From: a virus | Reading direction: 5' to 3' (one strand) | IMG/VR virus record: IMGVR_UViG_3300027833_000053 | Span: 1-59,901 of that record | Length of the DNA stretch: 59,901 bases | Shown: in pieces, positions 43,204-50,988 of the stretch | Layout of the letters: each line of letters opens with the position of its first letter | How positions within the stretch are numbered: the stretch's first letter is position 1 | Notes under the pieces: model-generated | Told to the model about the DNA's origin: nothing | Seen by the model: the letters and a program-made list of their open reading frames with translations, nothing else | The model's database searches: none | Position numbers and translations under genes: made by a program

Positions 43204-43623
43204 TTAAAAGTCGTTACCTTTGTTTAATTCATTATTAATAGCTTTTTTAAAAAATCCCATTGGATTAATTTTTGCCATTTTATATTTTTTAGGCCTTAAC
43301 CAAACCAACTTATAATAATAGTCGTTTAATATTGGCACTTTATATGTTACTCTCTTTCCTTGCTCATCAACTTCGTTAATGTTACATCTATAATGAAAAG
43401 CTCTTTTTTGTAACATTTTCTTTATATATACTTTACCAAATCTTGCTGGCAATGTAACTGTTGCTTTTTCAACAACTAGCTCATGTATTAACTCTTCAAA
43501 AAACGTTTTAACTATATTGTAAAAACCACTATAGCTAATCTTTTCTATATCTCCTTTTGTAGCGTTATAAATATCTTTAACGCTGACGTACTTGTCCTTG
43601 TACTTCCGTTGGTGCTTCTCCAT
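43204..43623 (-). CDS. IHF/HU-like late protein
   Basis: A 139-residue basic protein. The first 70 residues follow the IHF/HU-like layout conserved in crAss-like late blocks: KYVSVKDIYNATKGDIEKISYSGFYNIV, then a strand pair VVEKATVTLPARFGKVYIKK. The remainder is basic (RVTYKVPILNDYYYKLVWLRPKKYK). Crassvirales encode such IHF-like proteins at the same place, next to the tail tube gene. A structural ring role or DNA organisation near the portal is possible. It overlaps the next upstream gene by 47 bases. Confidence 0.7.
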   Translation of the reverse strand: MEKHQRKYKDKYVSVKDIYNATKGDIEKISYSGFYNIVKTFFEELIHELVVEKATVTLPARFGKVYIKKMLQKRAFHYRCNINEVDEQGKRVTYKVPILNDYYYKLVWLRPKKYKMAKINPMGFFKKAINNELNKGNDF

Positions 43624-44236
43624 CTATTTCTTTGTCTCTTGGTGTTGACATTATTACCCTATATTCTTTAGCTAATATTTCCTGAGTCAATGTTGTAATT
43701 AATTCAGTAGGTAAAGGATATATGCTTGTGTCTTTATCAAACAAACCTGTACTAGTAGTAATTTCTGTTGGATTAGAAAATATAGCAGAAACCTCTAAAT
43801 AGTCTCCATCATCTAAATCAAAATTTGAAAAATAAATTCTACCATCTTGTATTCGTGCAGTCTTTTTTGCAGAAGTAAATCTATTGCCACTTAAATAAGC
43901 TGCAGAACCTTTTGTTCCAATTTCTACATATTCTGATGTAGACGCACTACTGTCGTAAAAAAGTATTGATTTAACAGCTCTGTTTTCATTAAAATTAATT
44001 ACAGAAGGAAAGTCTATAAATGTATTGTTGTTTGTAGACGCTGTGTGCTTAAAAGTCTGCAAAGTCTGAGGGTGTACACTTCTACCAGAATTAGTGTATT
44101 GCATAAGAGTTTTAGCTCTATATACATTAACTAAAAATTCTACTTGAGAGTCTGAAATTTTAGAGTCTTCAGTAAGAGAAGAGCCTCCTTCAGCTATGTT
44201 TTTTATATTATATACTATTTCACGTAAAGTTGCCAT
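43577..44236 (-). CDS. Head-tail connector/ring protein
   Basis: A 219-residue protein, helical at the start (ATLREIVYNIKNIAEGG; SDSQVEFLVNVYRAKTLM) with a beta middle (NRAVKSILFYDSS; YVEIGTKGSAAYLSGNRF) and a helical end (LPTELITTLTQEILAKEYRVI). This alternation fits ring adaptor proteins below the portal. Its C-terminal 16 codons overlap the IHF-like gene. A promoter box lies 4 bases upstream of its ATG. Confidence 0.63.
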   Translation of the reverse strand: MATLREIVYNIKNIAEGGSSLTEDSKISDSQVEFLVNVYRAKTLMQYTNSGRSVHPQTLQTFKHTASTNNNTFIDFPSVINFNENRAVKSILFYDSSASTSEYVEIGTKGSAAYLSGNRFTSAKKTARIQDGRIYFSNFDLDDGDYLEVSAIFSNPTEITTSTGLFDKDTSIYPLPTELITTLTQEILAKEYRVIMSTPRDKEIDGEAPTEVQGQVRQR

Positions 44237-44240
44237 GATG

Positions 44241-44248
44241 CAAAGTTA
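44241..44248 (-). promoter_or_regulatory. Bacteroidota-type -7 promoter box (TAACTTTG)
   Basis: TAACTTTGCA on the minus strand, 4 bases before the ATG at 44236, the same 8-base sequence as the box at 53617. Predicted to start a leaderless transcript for ring, IHF-like, tail-tube and stabilization genes. Confidence 0.65.
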
Positions 44249-44249
44249 A

Positions 44250-44345
44250 TTAAATTAAATGAAAATAGGCTTCATCACTGATAGTGAATCCACCTACTTT
44301 CGAACAAGGAGAAACAAAAAGAGCCTCTTTAATATTTTTATTCAC
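44250..44345 (-). CDS. Possible 31-residue protein with GTG start
   Basis: A short frame beginning with a GTG that overlaps the stop of the upstream connector gene (GTGAATAA) and ending just before the promoter box of the next gene. The product (MNKNIKEALFVSPCSKVGGF followed by TISDEAYFHLI) has a protein-like composition and fills the only gap between two connector genes. The arrangement fits coupled translation, but it may be chance. Confidence 0.35.
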   Translation of the reverse strand: MNKNIKEALFVSPCSKVGGFTISDEAYFHLI

Positions 44346-45366
44346 TTCGTTTCCCTTCGATTGAATTAGTTTGGTAAAGAGGACTTTCTATGTTTGCAGT
44401 CATCATTCTTACAGCTATTCTTATGATATTGTCTGCTTCTCTTGGTGAAGCTCCTAAGTTTGTTATAGCGCTTCCTGCGTCAGACCATTCGTAAGGAGCG
44501 TAAGCCATTGTTGTTGCTCCTAATTGAGCGTTAGAGGTTGCTATAGTACCAGCAGATGTTCCGCCATTATTTCCTCCAGCTACATTAGACAGCAATGGAT
44601 ATGTAAAGTAATTCATTTGAAATTTAGCAGAAGTAGGACTTTCATCAATTTTTAATCTACCGCTAGACATATCAGAACCAGCTCCAGCATTGTTAATAGC
44701 GACACCTGTAATAGTTCCGCCACCATCTATAGTTGCTGTAAAAACTGCTCCTGTAGAAGAACTATTATCCCTAGATGTTACTGCTGGTGCTGAAGCGTAT
44801 CCAGCTCCTCCATCAATTATTGATACTGATGCAACTGTTCCAGCAGCGCCACCAGAGCCTATAGTAAAACTAACTGAAGCATCATTAGAAACTAAATTTG
44901 TGTTTGGAAATATTTTAAGTTTGTTTTCGTGATAATTATAAACCCTATCTCCAACAGTAGGAGTGTTAAAAGGGTCTTTAATATCTTCAACAGCTAAAGT
45001 TCCAGGGTTCATAGGATTTACTTTTTCCCAACTACCACCAACAACCTTAACTCTAAGATTAATTAACTTGTAAAAAGGATAAACAGTTCCAGTTGCCCAA
45101 ATAAGTGGATGTGGCGTAATTTCTTTTGTATTATTAGCAAGATTTATAAAACCATCTTCTTTAAAAGTTCTTTCTGTGCTTTGAACAAATTTACCGCCCT
45201 CATGACTTTCTTGTCCTGCATTTTCTAAATAGTCTGAAGTTAATCCTTCAAACCATTCCATGATAGCCATAGAAAGAAATTTATCTTTCTCGGCTGTCGT
45301 GAAATATGCTTGGTCTGCTTTATCAAGCAGTAAGTCCATTAAGTTGTGAGCTTCTAAAAACGTCAT
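44338..45366 (-). CDS. Head-tail connector/ring protein with inserted Gly-rich beta domain
   Basis: A 342-residue protein. The N-terminal helices (AHNLMDLLLDKADQAYFTTAEKDKFLSMAI) and C-terminal part (SPREADNIIRIAVRMMTANIE) are connector-like. Residues 165-235 form an inserted low-complexity beta domain with the motif DGGAGYASAPAVTS and a second half TIDGGGTITGVAINNAGAG, a repeat type known from phage structural proteins. The insertion would project from the ring. It overlaps the capsid-side gene by one base. Confidence 0.65.
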   Translation of the reverse strand: MTFLEAHNLMDLLLDKADQAYFTTAEKDKFLSMAIMEWFEGLTSDYLENAGQESHEGGKFVQSTERTFKEDGFINLANNTKEITPHPLIWATGTVYPFYKLINLRVKVVGGSWEKVNPMNPGTLAVEDIKDPFNTPTVGDRVYNYHENKLKIFPNTNLVSNDASVSFTIGSGGAAGTVASVSIIDGGAGYASAPAVTSRDNSSSTGAVFTATIDGGGTITGVAINNAGAGSDMSSGRLKIDESPTSAKFQMNYFTYPLLSNVAGGNNGGTSAGTIATSNAQLGATTMAYAPYEWSDAGSAITNLGASPREADNIIRIAVRMMTANIESPLYQTNSIEGKRSE

Positions 45367-46037
45367 TATTTAACTTTACTTTTTTTAGTTGGTTTTATTT
45401 CAACACTTACGTTGCCTCTAAGCTCTTGTTTCATCAAAGCGTAAATATCGGCATTTTCCTTCAACCACACAATAGTAGCTTCTTCTGTTAAGCCAATAAC
45501 CACTCTGTTATGCTTGTAAGAACCTTTATTTTTAGTTATAATACCTTTATCTAAAGCTTTACGAATAAAAACAATGTCTTCTTTTTCTGGATGCGTGTAA
45601 AGCTCCATAAACTTATCTGCACTTATACTAGCCATTTTAATAAGTCTAGCTTTTATAATGTCTGTGTCTGCATCTAAAGGAATACCGCAAAGTCTAGCAA
45701 AATCGTTTGACTCAACCATTCCCATTTTAGAGGCTACTAATATAGCGTCAGCTGAAGATAATAAAGCTTCCACTTCTTTTTCTTCGTTTACTTTTAAATC
45801 GTGTAAATGGTAAGAGCTTTTTAATGGATGGTTTCTTAAGAAATCAACTAACTTTTTATCATGCTCATCTGCATAATCAAACTCTAAGCTTGTTTTTGTA
45901 ATCTTGTACACTCCTGGAGTTTCTCCATTAATGTCTTCGTATTTAACGTATTTACCTCTTTCGTTTTTGTAGTCAGACAGCGTTAAAGAAGAAAATCTTT
46001 TTGCGTGTGCTACTAATAATTGTACTCTATGTTTCAT
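45366..46037 (-). CDS. Virion-associated hypothetical protein downstream of capsid
   Basis: A 223-residue, mainly helical, charged protein (YKNERGKYVKYEDINGETPGVYKI; KVNEEKEVEALLSSADAILVASKMGMVE). It follows the capsid terminator region and precedes the connector genes. Crassvirales carry an unassigned gene at this place. No motif recognised. Confidence 0.6.
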   Translation of the reverse strand: MKHRVQLLVAHAKRFSSLTLSDYKNERGKYVKYEDINGETPGVYKITKTSLEFDYADEHDKKLVDFLRNHPLKSSYHLHDLKVNEEKEVEALLSSADAILVASKMGMVESNDFARLCGIPLDADTDIIKARLIKMASISADKFMELYTHPEKEDIVFIRKALDKGIITKNKGSYKHNRVVIGLTEEATIVWLKENADIYALMKQELRGNVSVEIKPTKKSKVK

Positions 46038-46069
46038 AATTAATTAAAAATTTGTTAATACCTGTTCTA

Positions 46070-46096
46070 AAATTGAGGGAGGAATTAACCTCCCCC
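46070..46096 (-). terminator. Rho-independent terminator after the capsid gene
   Basis: Read on the minus strand, GGGAGG (46094-46089), loop TTAATT, CCTCCC (46082-46077), then TCAATTTT. A perfect 6-bp GC-rich stem with a T-rich tail 20 bases past the capsid stop. It probably separates an abundant capsid transcript from the connector genes, allowing partial read-through. Confidence 0.75.
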
Positions 46097-46116
46097 AAAT
46101 TAGTGTGTAATATGAA

Positions 46117-47616
46117 TTACGAAGTTTTTGAGAAGATTCCACAAGAAAGTGGGTTTCTTACAATAATTCCTGATTCAGACATTACGTGACATTCGAAAGC
46201 ATCATCGCCATTAGCAGCCATCATACCTTTAAAGTCATAAGGATTAACCATACCTGGTACATACTTACGGATGTAGTTTCTGTTGTACCCTTCAGCACCC
46301 TTAGCAACTAGTTCAATGTTTGAACCATCACCTTGAGAAGAAAAGTCTAAGAAAGCCATTTTTCCACCTTCTAACGGGTCAGCGTGTAGATTTGGGTCGT
46401 CAAATGCAGGGCAGTGAGCTAAAGTAATTTTATTACCTAAAGCGTTGTAAGATGTAAAGTTTACACCTAGTTCAACATCCTGTCCAGCCTGAGCGTCAAA
46501 AATCATAGCGCCACCTGCTCCGTTTGAAGAAGTGTTTGGCCCTACCATTAAGTCTTTCATAGCTACGTGGAATTGCTTACGTCCTTCAGTACCAGTCATT
46601 ACAACGTACTCCATACCTTCAGCAGTAGTAGCGTTTTTAGAAAGGTCAGCCATATAGTCTACTAAAGCTGCCTCAGTTAAAGAACTACCATAAGAACCAT
46701 CGTTAGAACCAGTAATTTGAGCTAAGATACCGTCTCCAGTCTGTACAACAGAAGAGTCAGCGTCAGTAAGTGTAGAAGCAGTGTTCTCACCAGGAGCGCC
46801 TACAGCACCACCTAAACCAGCAGAACGTACACCGTACCATCTTTGAAGCTCTAACTGATACATAAACTCTTGAATCATTAATTCTTCAGCAGTAAAGTAC
46901 CATAAAGCTTGTCCATTGTTTTCAATCCAAGTAACGTCAGATAATTGTCCACCAGTAACTTTTTTCTTCTTACGAGAAATAGTTAACCAGTTTTTGTATG
47001 TATCTGGGTAAACTTGGTTTTGACCTACAGTAGAACCTAAAGAAGCCTCAGCAAAAGCAGAAGCGATAGTACCAGCAACAACATCACCGTGGATGTCAGA
47101 ACCGTTAACGTCACCAGAAATAAGTCTAAACTTAACTACTTTGTAACCATCACCAGCAGTAATACCAGAACCACTTTCAGAACCTTGTGCAATAACAGAT
47201 AAAACTAAAGCAGTAGCTCCACTTTTAAATCTTACAATATCATTTCTGTTACAAAGAACATAGTGACCATTTGTAGAGTTATTTTTAAACGTAACGTGAA
47301 ATATTTCGTTAGCAGTATCTGCAACATCTTGCGTGTTGTTTTGAGTTGCTGTATAAGCGTCTGCATCGTTTAGGTCAAAGAAACCGTGACCTACTAGAGG
47401 CTTGTTAGTTCTACCTAATACTTTCCACTCGTAAGAGTTGTCAGCTAATACTTTAGCGTTAGAGAAACGGCCAGCACGCTCTAATAAATATGTTAAAGAA
47501 TAACGTTGGTGCTGACGAACCAATGTTTTTGAAATTTCTGGGTACTTCAAAAGATTATCTACAAGAGAGTTGCTTTGTTCAGTATTTACCCCATAAGTAC
47601 CATTAAATGTTTTCAT
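46117..47616 (-). CDS. Major capsid protein
   Basis: A 499-residue protein at the capsid position, between scaffold-like and connector genes. The start (VDNLLKYPEISKTLVRQHQRYSLTYLLER) gives an N-arm, followed by beta domains (YEWKVLGRTNKPLVG; VTFKNNSTNGHYVLCNRNDIVRF) and a long helix region (WYFTAEELMIQEFMYQLELQRWYGVRSAG), consistent with an HK97-like capsid of crAss-like type. Codons look optimised: Arg is often CGT, and AAC, TTC and AAG are frequent, while neighbours prefer AGA, AAT and AAA. It has a long untranslated leader and its own terminator, all signs of high expression. Confidence 0.82.
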   Translation of the reverse strand: MKTFNGTYGVNTEQSNSLVDNLLKYPEISKTLVRQHQRYSLTYLLERAGRFSNAKVLADNSYEWKVLGRTNKPLVGHGFFDLNDADAYTATQNNTQDVADTANEIFHVTFKNNSTNGHYVLCNRNDIVRFKSGATALVLSVIAQGSESGSGITAGDGYKVVKFRLISGDVNGSDIHGDVVAGTIASAFAEASLGSTVGQNQVYPDTYKNWLTISRKKKKVTGGQLSDVTWIENNGQALWYFTAEELMIQEFMYQLELQRWYGVRSAGLGGAVGAPGENTASTLTDADSSVVQTGDGILAQITGSNDGSYGSSLTEAALVDYMADLSKNATTAEGMEYVVMTGTEGRKQFHVAMKDLMVGPNTSSNGAGGAMIFDAQAGQDVELGVNFTSYNALGNKITLAHCPAFDDPNLHADPLEGGKMAFLDFSSQGDGSNIELVAKGAEGYNRNYIRKYVPGMVNPYDFKGMMAANGDDAFECHVMSESGIIVRNPLSCGIFSKTS

Positions 47617-47745
47617 AGTAAATGAATTAAATATTATTATTATTATTATTAAAAATCTCTTGCATGAATTACTTTTGACTTTACTTGTTAGTGAAACTTT
47701 GTTTCGGACTAAGCATCATCTCATTCGGGCTTCATACATACCCGA
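47617..47745 (-). promoter_or_regulatory. Leader region of the major capsid gene
   Basis: A 129-base non-coding stretch, the longest within the late block. It holds a small hairpin just past the scaffold stop (CGGG 47726-47729 with CCCG 47741-47744), a second small one (GAAAC 47693-47697 with GTTTC 47701-47705) and an AAT repeat close to the start codon on the mRNA. No clear TAnnTTTG box is visible, so the capsid may rely on the scaffold promoter with RNA processing, or on a different promoter. Confidence 0.45.
47633..47650. repeat. (ATT)6 trinucleotide repeat in capsid leader
   Basis: Six perfect ATT units (AAT on the capsid mRNA) 17 bases upstream of the capsid ATG. An A-rich unstructured run at this place could raise translation in a host that does not use Shine-Dalgarno pairing; repeat number may vary. 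Confidence 0.8.
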
Positions 47746-48684
47746 CTATTTTCTTGAGAACTGCGATGGGTCAAATGCCTTTGACGACACAGGTCTCGGT
47801 TTTGAAGTTCTCCCTAAGTCTGGAGAAGTGATGTTGTCTAGGATTTGAGACTTACCGTCTTCGTATCCTTTTTTAGACTGTAGCGACATAACGCGTTCTT
47901 TGAACAGTTTAAACATCGCTTGTTCAAACACTTCTTCATGCGAAGAACTCAACTCTTTATAAAAATCACCACTAGTGATGTATTTATATACTTCTTTCTT
48001 TTGTTCCTTTCCTAAATTATAACCATAAAAGTCCTCACGGTCTTTAATAGTTTTTTGTAGTTGAACTTTATTTTCCTCAACCTTTGCAGCTTGTTGTTCT
48101 TTTTCTAATTTAACTTGAGCTTTTGCTTGAGATTCTTTCTCTACAATATGCTTTCTAACATCGTTACGAATTTTTAAAGCTTCATACTTTAGTGTTCCAG
48201 AGTCATCAAGTCTATCTATATAGTCTTCTATTTCTCCTTCGCCAAAGCCTCTAGCTTTTAATTCTTCAACCATTATACCTCTGTCGTCTAACTTTAACAA
48301 AGACTCATACTGCTCAAATTCTTGTTCAGGAGCATTAGCCTCTTCCTCTTCTTTAGTGTCTTGCACTCCTTTTAAGGCTGCTTGTATTTCTTCTTTAGTG
48401 CTTTTTCCATCAAGTCCAAGCTGTGCTGCAATCGCTCCCCAGTTAACATCGTCTCTTGCAGCATCATCTCCAGGTCTTGATTCTTCAACAATTTCTTGTT
48501 CTTCAAAAGACCAATCTTCTCCACTTTCTTCCGTAGCTTTCGCCTCTTTAGTGTTTTCACTATCAACAACTTCAGTAGCTGTAGTTTCTTCAGAAACAAA
48601 ATTGTCTCCAAAAGCAATAGGGTTAAAAGACTTTTCACTTGTCTCAGAATTATCTACTATTGCACTTTTATTTTCTTCGCTCAT
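47746..48684 (-). CDS. Scaffolding-like acidic protein
   Basis: A 312-residue protein from the ATG at 48684 (a TTG at 48714 would add 10 residues and lies in the leader). It is strongly acidic (EDWSFEEQEIVEESRPGDD) with long coiled coils (VEKESQAKAQVKLEKEQQ) and a basic C-terminal tip (SKAFDPSQFSRK), the usual composition of scaffolding proteins, and lies between portal and capsid. No protease motif seen. A promoter box lies 28 bases upstream. Confidence 0.7.
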   Translation of the reverse strand: MSEENKSAIVDNSETSEKSFNPIAFGDNFVSEETTATEVVDSENTKEAKATEESGEDWSFEEQEIVEESRPGDDAARDDVNWGAIAAQLGLDGKSTKEEIQAALKGVQDTKEEEEANAPEQEFEQYESLLKLDDRGIMVEELKARGFGEGEIEDYIDRLDDSGTLKYEALKIRNDVRKHIVEKESQAKAQVKLEKEQQAAKVEENKVQLQKTIKDREDFYGYNLGKEQKKEVYKYITSGDFYKELSSSHEEVFEQAMFKLFKERVMSLQSKKGYEDGKSQILDNITSPDLGRTSKPRPVSSKAFDPSQFSRK

Positions 48685-48711
48685 AATATAATTTTTTTTG
48701 TTACTCCGTTG

Positions 48712-48719
48712 CAAATATA
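48712..48719 (-). promoter_or_regulatory. Bacteroidota-type -7 promoter box (TATATTTG)
   Basis: TATATTTGCA on the minus strand between the portal stop and the scaffold ATG, giving a leader of roughly 20-30 bases. It could drive scaffold and capsid expression up to the terminator at 46070. Confidence 0.6.
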
Positions 48720-48723
48720 CAAT

Positions 48724-50988
48724 TTATCCCAATAACTCGTCTAAGCCCTTAGTTTCACTAGGAAGTTTAGTATTTGGGACTTGTGTACCTGATTGATATT
48801 TTCCGTTATCTTGCATACCAGCCAGCTTTGCTTTCTCTTTCATGTCAGAAATATCTCTATCTCCGTCATCTCTTATGTCTGCTATTTTCTTTTTAGCTTC
48901 AGTTTCAAGTTCAGCAACCTTAACCTTACCTCCAACTCTAACTTGTTCTAGCTCTAGGTTTCTAGCGTGTTCAGCATTCCTTGCTTGCTCTTGCATTTCA
49001 GCTTGTTGCTGCTGCATAGCCATTTGCTGTTGCTGTTGTTCCGCCATAACCTTCATAGCTCTTTCTAAGGTGTGTTCTGCCTCAGTAGCTGTGTCAGCCT
49101 TTAAAACTTTAAGAACGTCTAATAAGCCAGCTTTACCAGACTGCATAGCAGCTTGAGCAACTTGATTTATTATTTGTTTATCAGACTGCTCTTTACCAGT
49201 GTCTCCTACAAATACTCCGTAGTCGTTAAGATTAATTTCACCTGGCATTACGCTTAAAATTTTATGAGCGCCATCACCTAGTATCGTAGCAGCCTTGTGT
49301 CCATCTTTCCAAGCGAGTTTCATTAAGTTAGCAAGTCTTTCAAAACATCTTTTCTTAGTTTCATTGTGCATAAAGAACCAAGTCTCAGTAGTTAATGCAG
49401 ACTGCTGAACAGACCTCTGTACATTACCTACATACTCACTTGTGTTAATAGCTCCAGCTCTTTGTCTACTAATACCAGAAATCTGTCCTGCCGTTTCTTC
49501 TAACATTAATTTTAGATTAAACAACTGAGATATAGACTGAGAGATAGTAAAGTCTATTTGTTGGAACTGATTAAATGAAGCCATTTGATTACCTTCATCT
49601 TTAGAGTTAATAGGAATAATACCATCATTTTTAAGGTGATACATTACATCCTGTATGTCCATACCTATATTAGTAGGTAGTTGAGCTACATCATATACTA
49701 CAGCTTTACCACCAGAACGAGCCATAGCAAGTTCAATGTTATACATAGTAATATTATATAGCATTTGTATATTGTGTAGTAAGTCTACAAGAGACTGTGG
49801 TCTACCTGTGCTATTGTTTCTAATTACACCTACATAAGATAATGGTGTAGAACCATAGTCATCAACTGAACGAACTTGGTTAGGTCTTCTTCTACAGTTA
49901 ACTAAAACAACACCACCAACTTTAGTTCCTTCCCATATATCATCTATATATCTAGTTTCTATTTGGTCTCCTTTTCTTCTTTTGTATCCATCTGGTACAA
50001 TCTTCTTAAAAGGTTTTTCTGGATTATATTTGTTTTCTGATACCTTGTATTTTATAGGCTTGATAGATTTCCATTCACAAGTAACAACCCTAACTCTACT
50101 TCCTGTAGTTTCGTTCCAGTCTAGCCATTCAAAGTCTTGATTGTATACGTTAGCAGCGTTTAATGAGTTTACTCTACTCATGTCTTCTATTAGAGCAATA
50201 TCATCTTTTTTTAAAACTTCAGCGTACTCGTCTAGTATTTCGTTTACAGAAAGCCATCTTTCTTCACCAATCCATTGAGCGTCATCTAAAAAGTCTGACT
50301 CAGAGTTTGTATCATATATAACATTTCTTGGGTCTACTCTTCTAAGGAATGGGTCTCCGTTTTTAATGTATACTTTATAAAATTGTTTAGACGTAACAAG
50401 CATATCTCTAAATCCAGACTTAAACACGTCTTTCATATTATACTTATTAATAACATACTCTAGTCCATCTTCTACAACTTCTTCAACAGCTTCTTTGTAG
50501 GTATACATCATGTATCTTTCTACATCTTCTGGCATTGGTATTTGGTCAATCTTTAAGTCTATGTCTGCTGGAGCTTTTTCCTTCATTTCCTCAAGCTGCT
50601 CATTAATGTACTTTTTAAGTTCAATAGCAATCCTGTGGTCAATCTTTCTAACAGTAGCAGACTTGTTTATAGTGGTAACTCTTTTTTGTAAGGGCCTTGA
50701 TATATCTTCACCCATTAATAAATCTATCTTAGGACTTATAATAGGGTAGTTAACTAGTTTAGCTGGGTAAGCAGCACCATATTGTTCTGTAACATATCTG
50801 TACTCATCTACGTCTACGTGTCCATTGTATATGTTATAATTTCTTATATCATCAAGTCTTGAGTGAATCAATGGCGAGTCATCAGTGTTCATGGTACTAA
50901 TGATTGCATCAATCATAGCATCGCACCACTGGTCGTCTTTTTCGCTATCTTTAAGTAGTTGTTTAGGAAACGTAATTGTGTTGTACAT
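48724..50988 (-). CDS. Portal protein
   Basis: A 754-residue protein adjacent to the large terminase. The N-terminal half carries portal-like segments (YPAKLVNYPIISPKIDLLMGEDISRP; YKVYIKNGDPFLRRVDPRNVIYD; WIGEERWLSVNEILDEY), the centre a long helix region (SLVDLLHNIQMLYNITMYNIELAMARSGGKA) and GISRQRAGAINTSEYVGNVQ, and the last 130 residues a Gln-rich coiled coil (MAEQQQQQMAMQQQQAEMQE), as in crAss-like portals. It forms the dodecameric DNA entry ring. Gene order TerL-portal-scaffold-capsid supports the call. Confidence 0.85.
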   Translation of the reverse strand: MYNTITFPKQLLKDSEKDDQWCDAMIDAIISTMNTDDSPLIHSRLDDIRNYNIYNGHVDVDEYRYVTEQYGAAYPAKLVNYPIISPKIDLLMGEDISRPLQKRVTTINKSATVRKIDHRIAIELKKYINEQLEEMKEKAPADIDLKIDQIPMPEDVERYMMYTYKEAVEEVVEDGLEYVINKYNMKDVFKSGFRDMLVTSKQFYKVYIKNGDPFLRRVDPRNVIYDTNSESDFLDDAQWIGEERWLSVNEILDEYAEVLKKDDIALIEDMSRVNSLNAANVYNQDFEWLDWNETTGSRVRVVTCEWKSIKPIKYKVSENKYNPEKPFKKIVPDGYKRRKGDQIETRYIDDIWEGTKVGGVVLVNCRRRPNQVRSVDDYGSTPLSYVGVIRNNSTGRPQSLVDLLHNIQMLYNITMYNIELAMARSGGKAVVYDVAQLPTNIGMDIQDVMYHLKNDGIIPINSKDEGNQMASFNQFQQIDFTISQSISQLFNLKLMLEETAGQISGISRQRAGAINTSEYVGNVQRSVQQSALTTETWFFMHNETKKRCFERLANLMKLAWKDGHKAATILGDGAHKILSVMPGEINLNDYGVFVGDTGKEQSDKQIINQVAQAAMQSGKAGLLDVLKVLKADTATEAEHTLERAMKVMAEQQQQQMAMQQQQAEMQEQARNAEHARNLELEQVRVGGKVKVAELETEAKKKIADIRDDGDRDISDMKEKAKLAGMQDNGKYQSGTQVPNTKLPSETKGLDELLG

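Noticed and set aside
44262-44335. TTCGAA-containing segment resembling a tRNA T-loop
   Set aside because: No acceptor stem, anticodon arm or D-loop could be assembled around it; the stretch reads better as a 31-codon frame.
48356-48735. Plus-strand frames opposite the scaffold-like gene
   Set aside because: Composition is the antisense of an acidic coiled-coil gene; no start signal and no family match.
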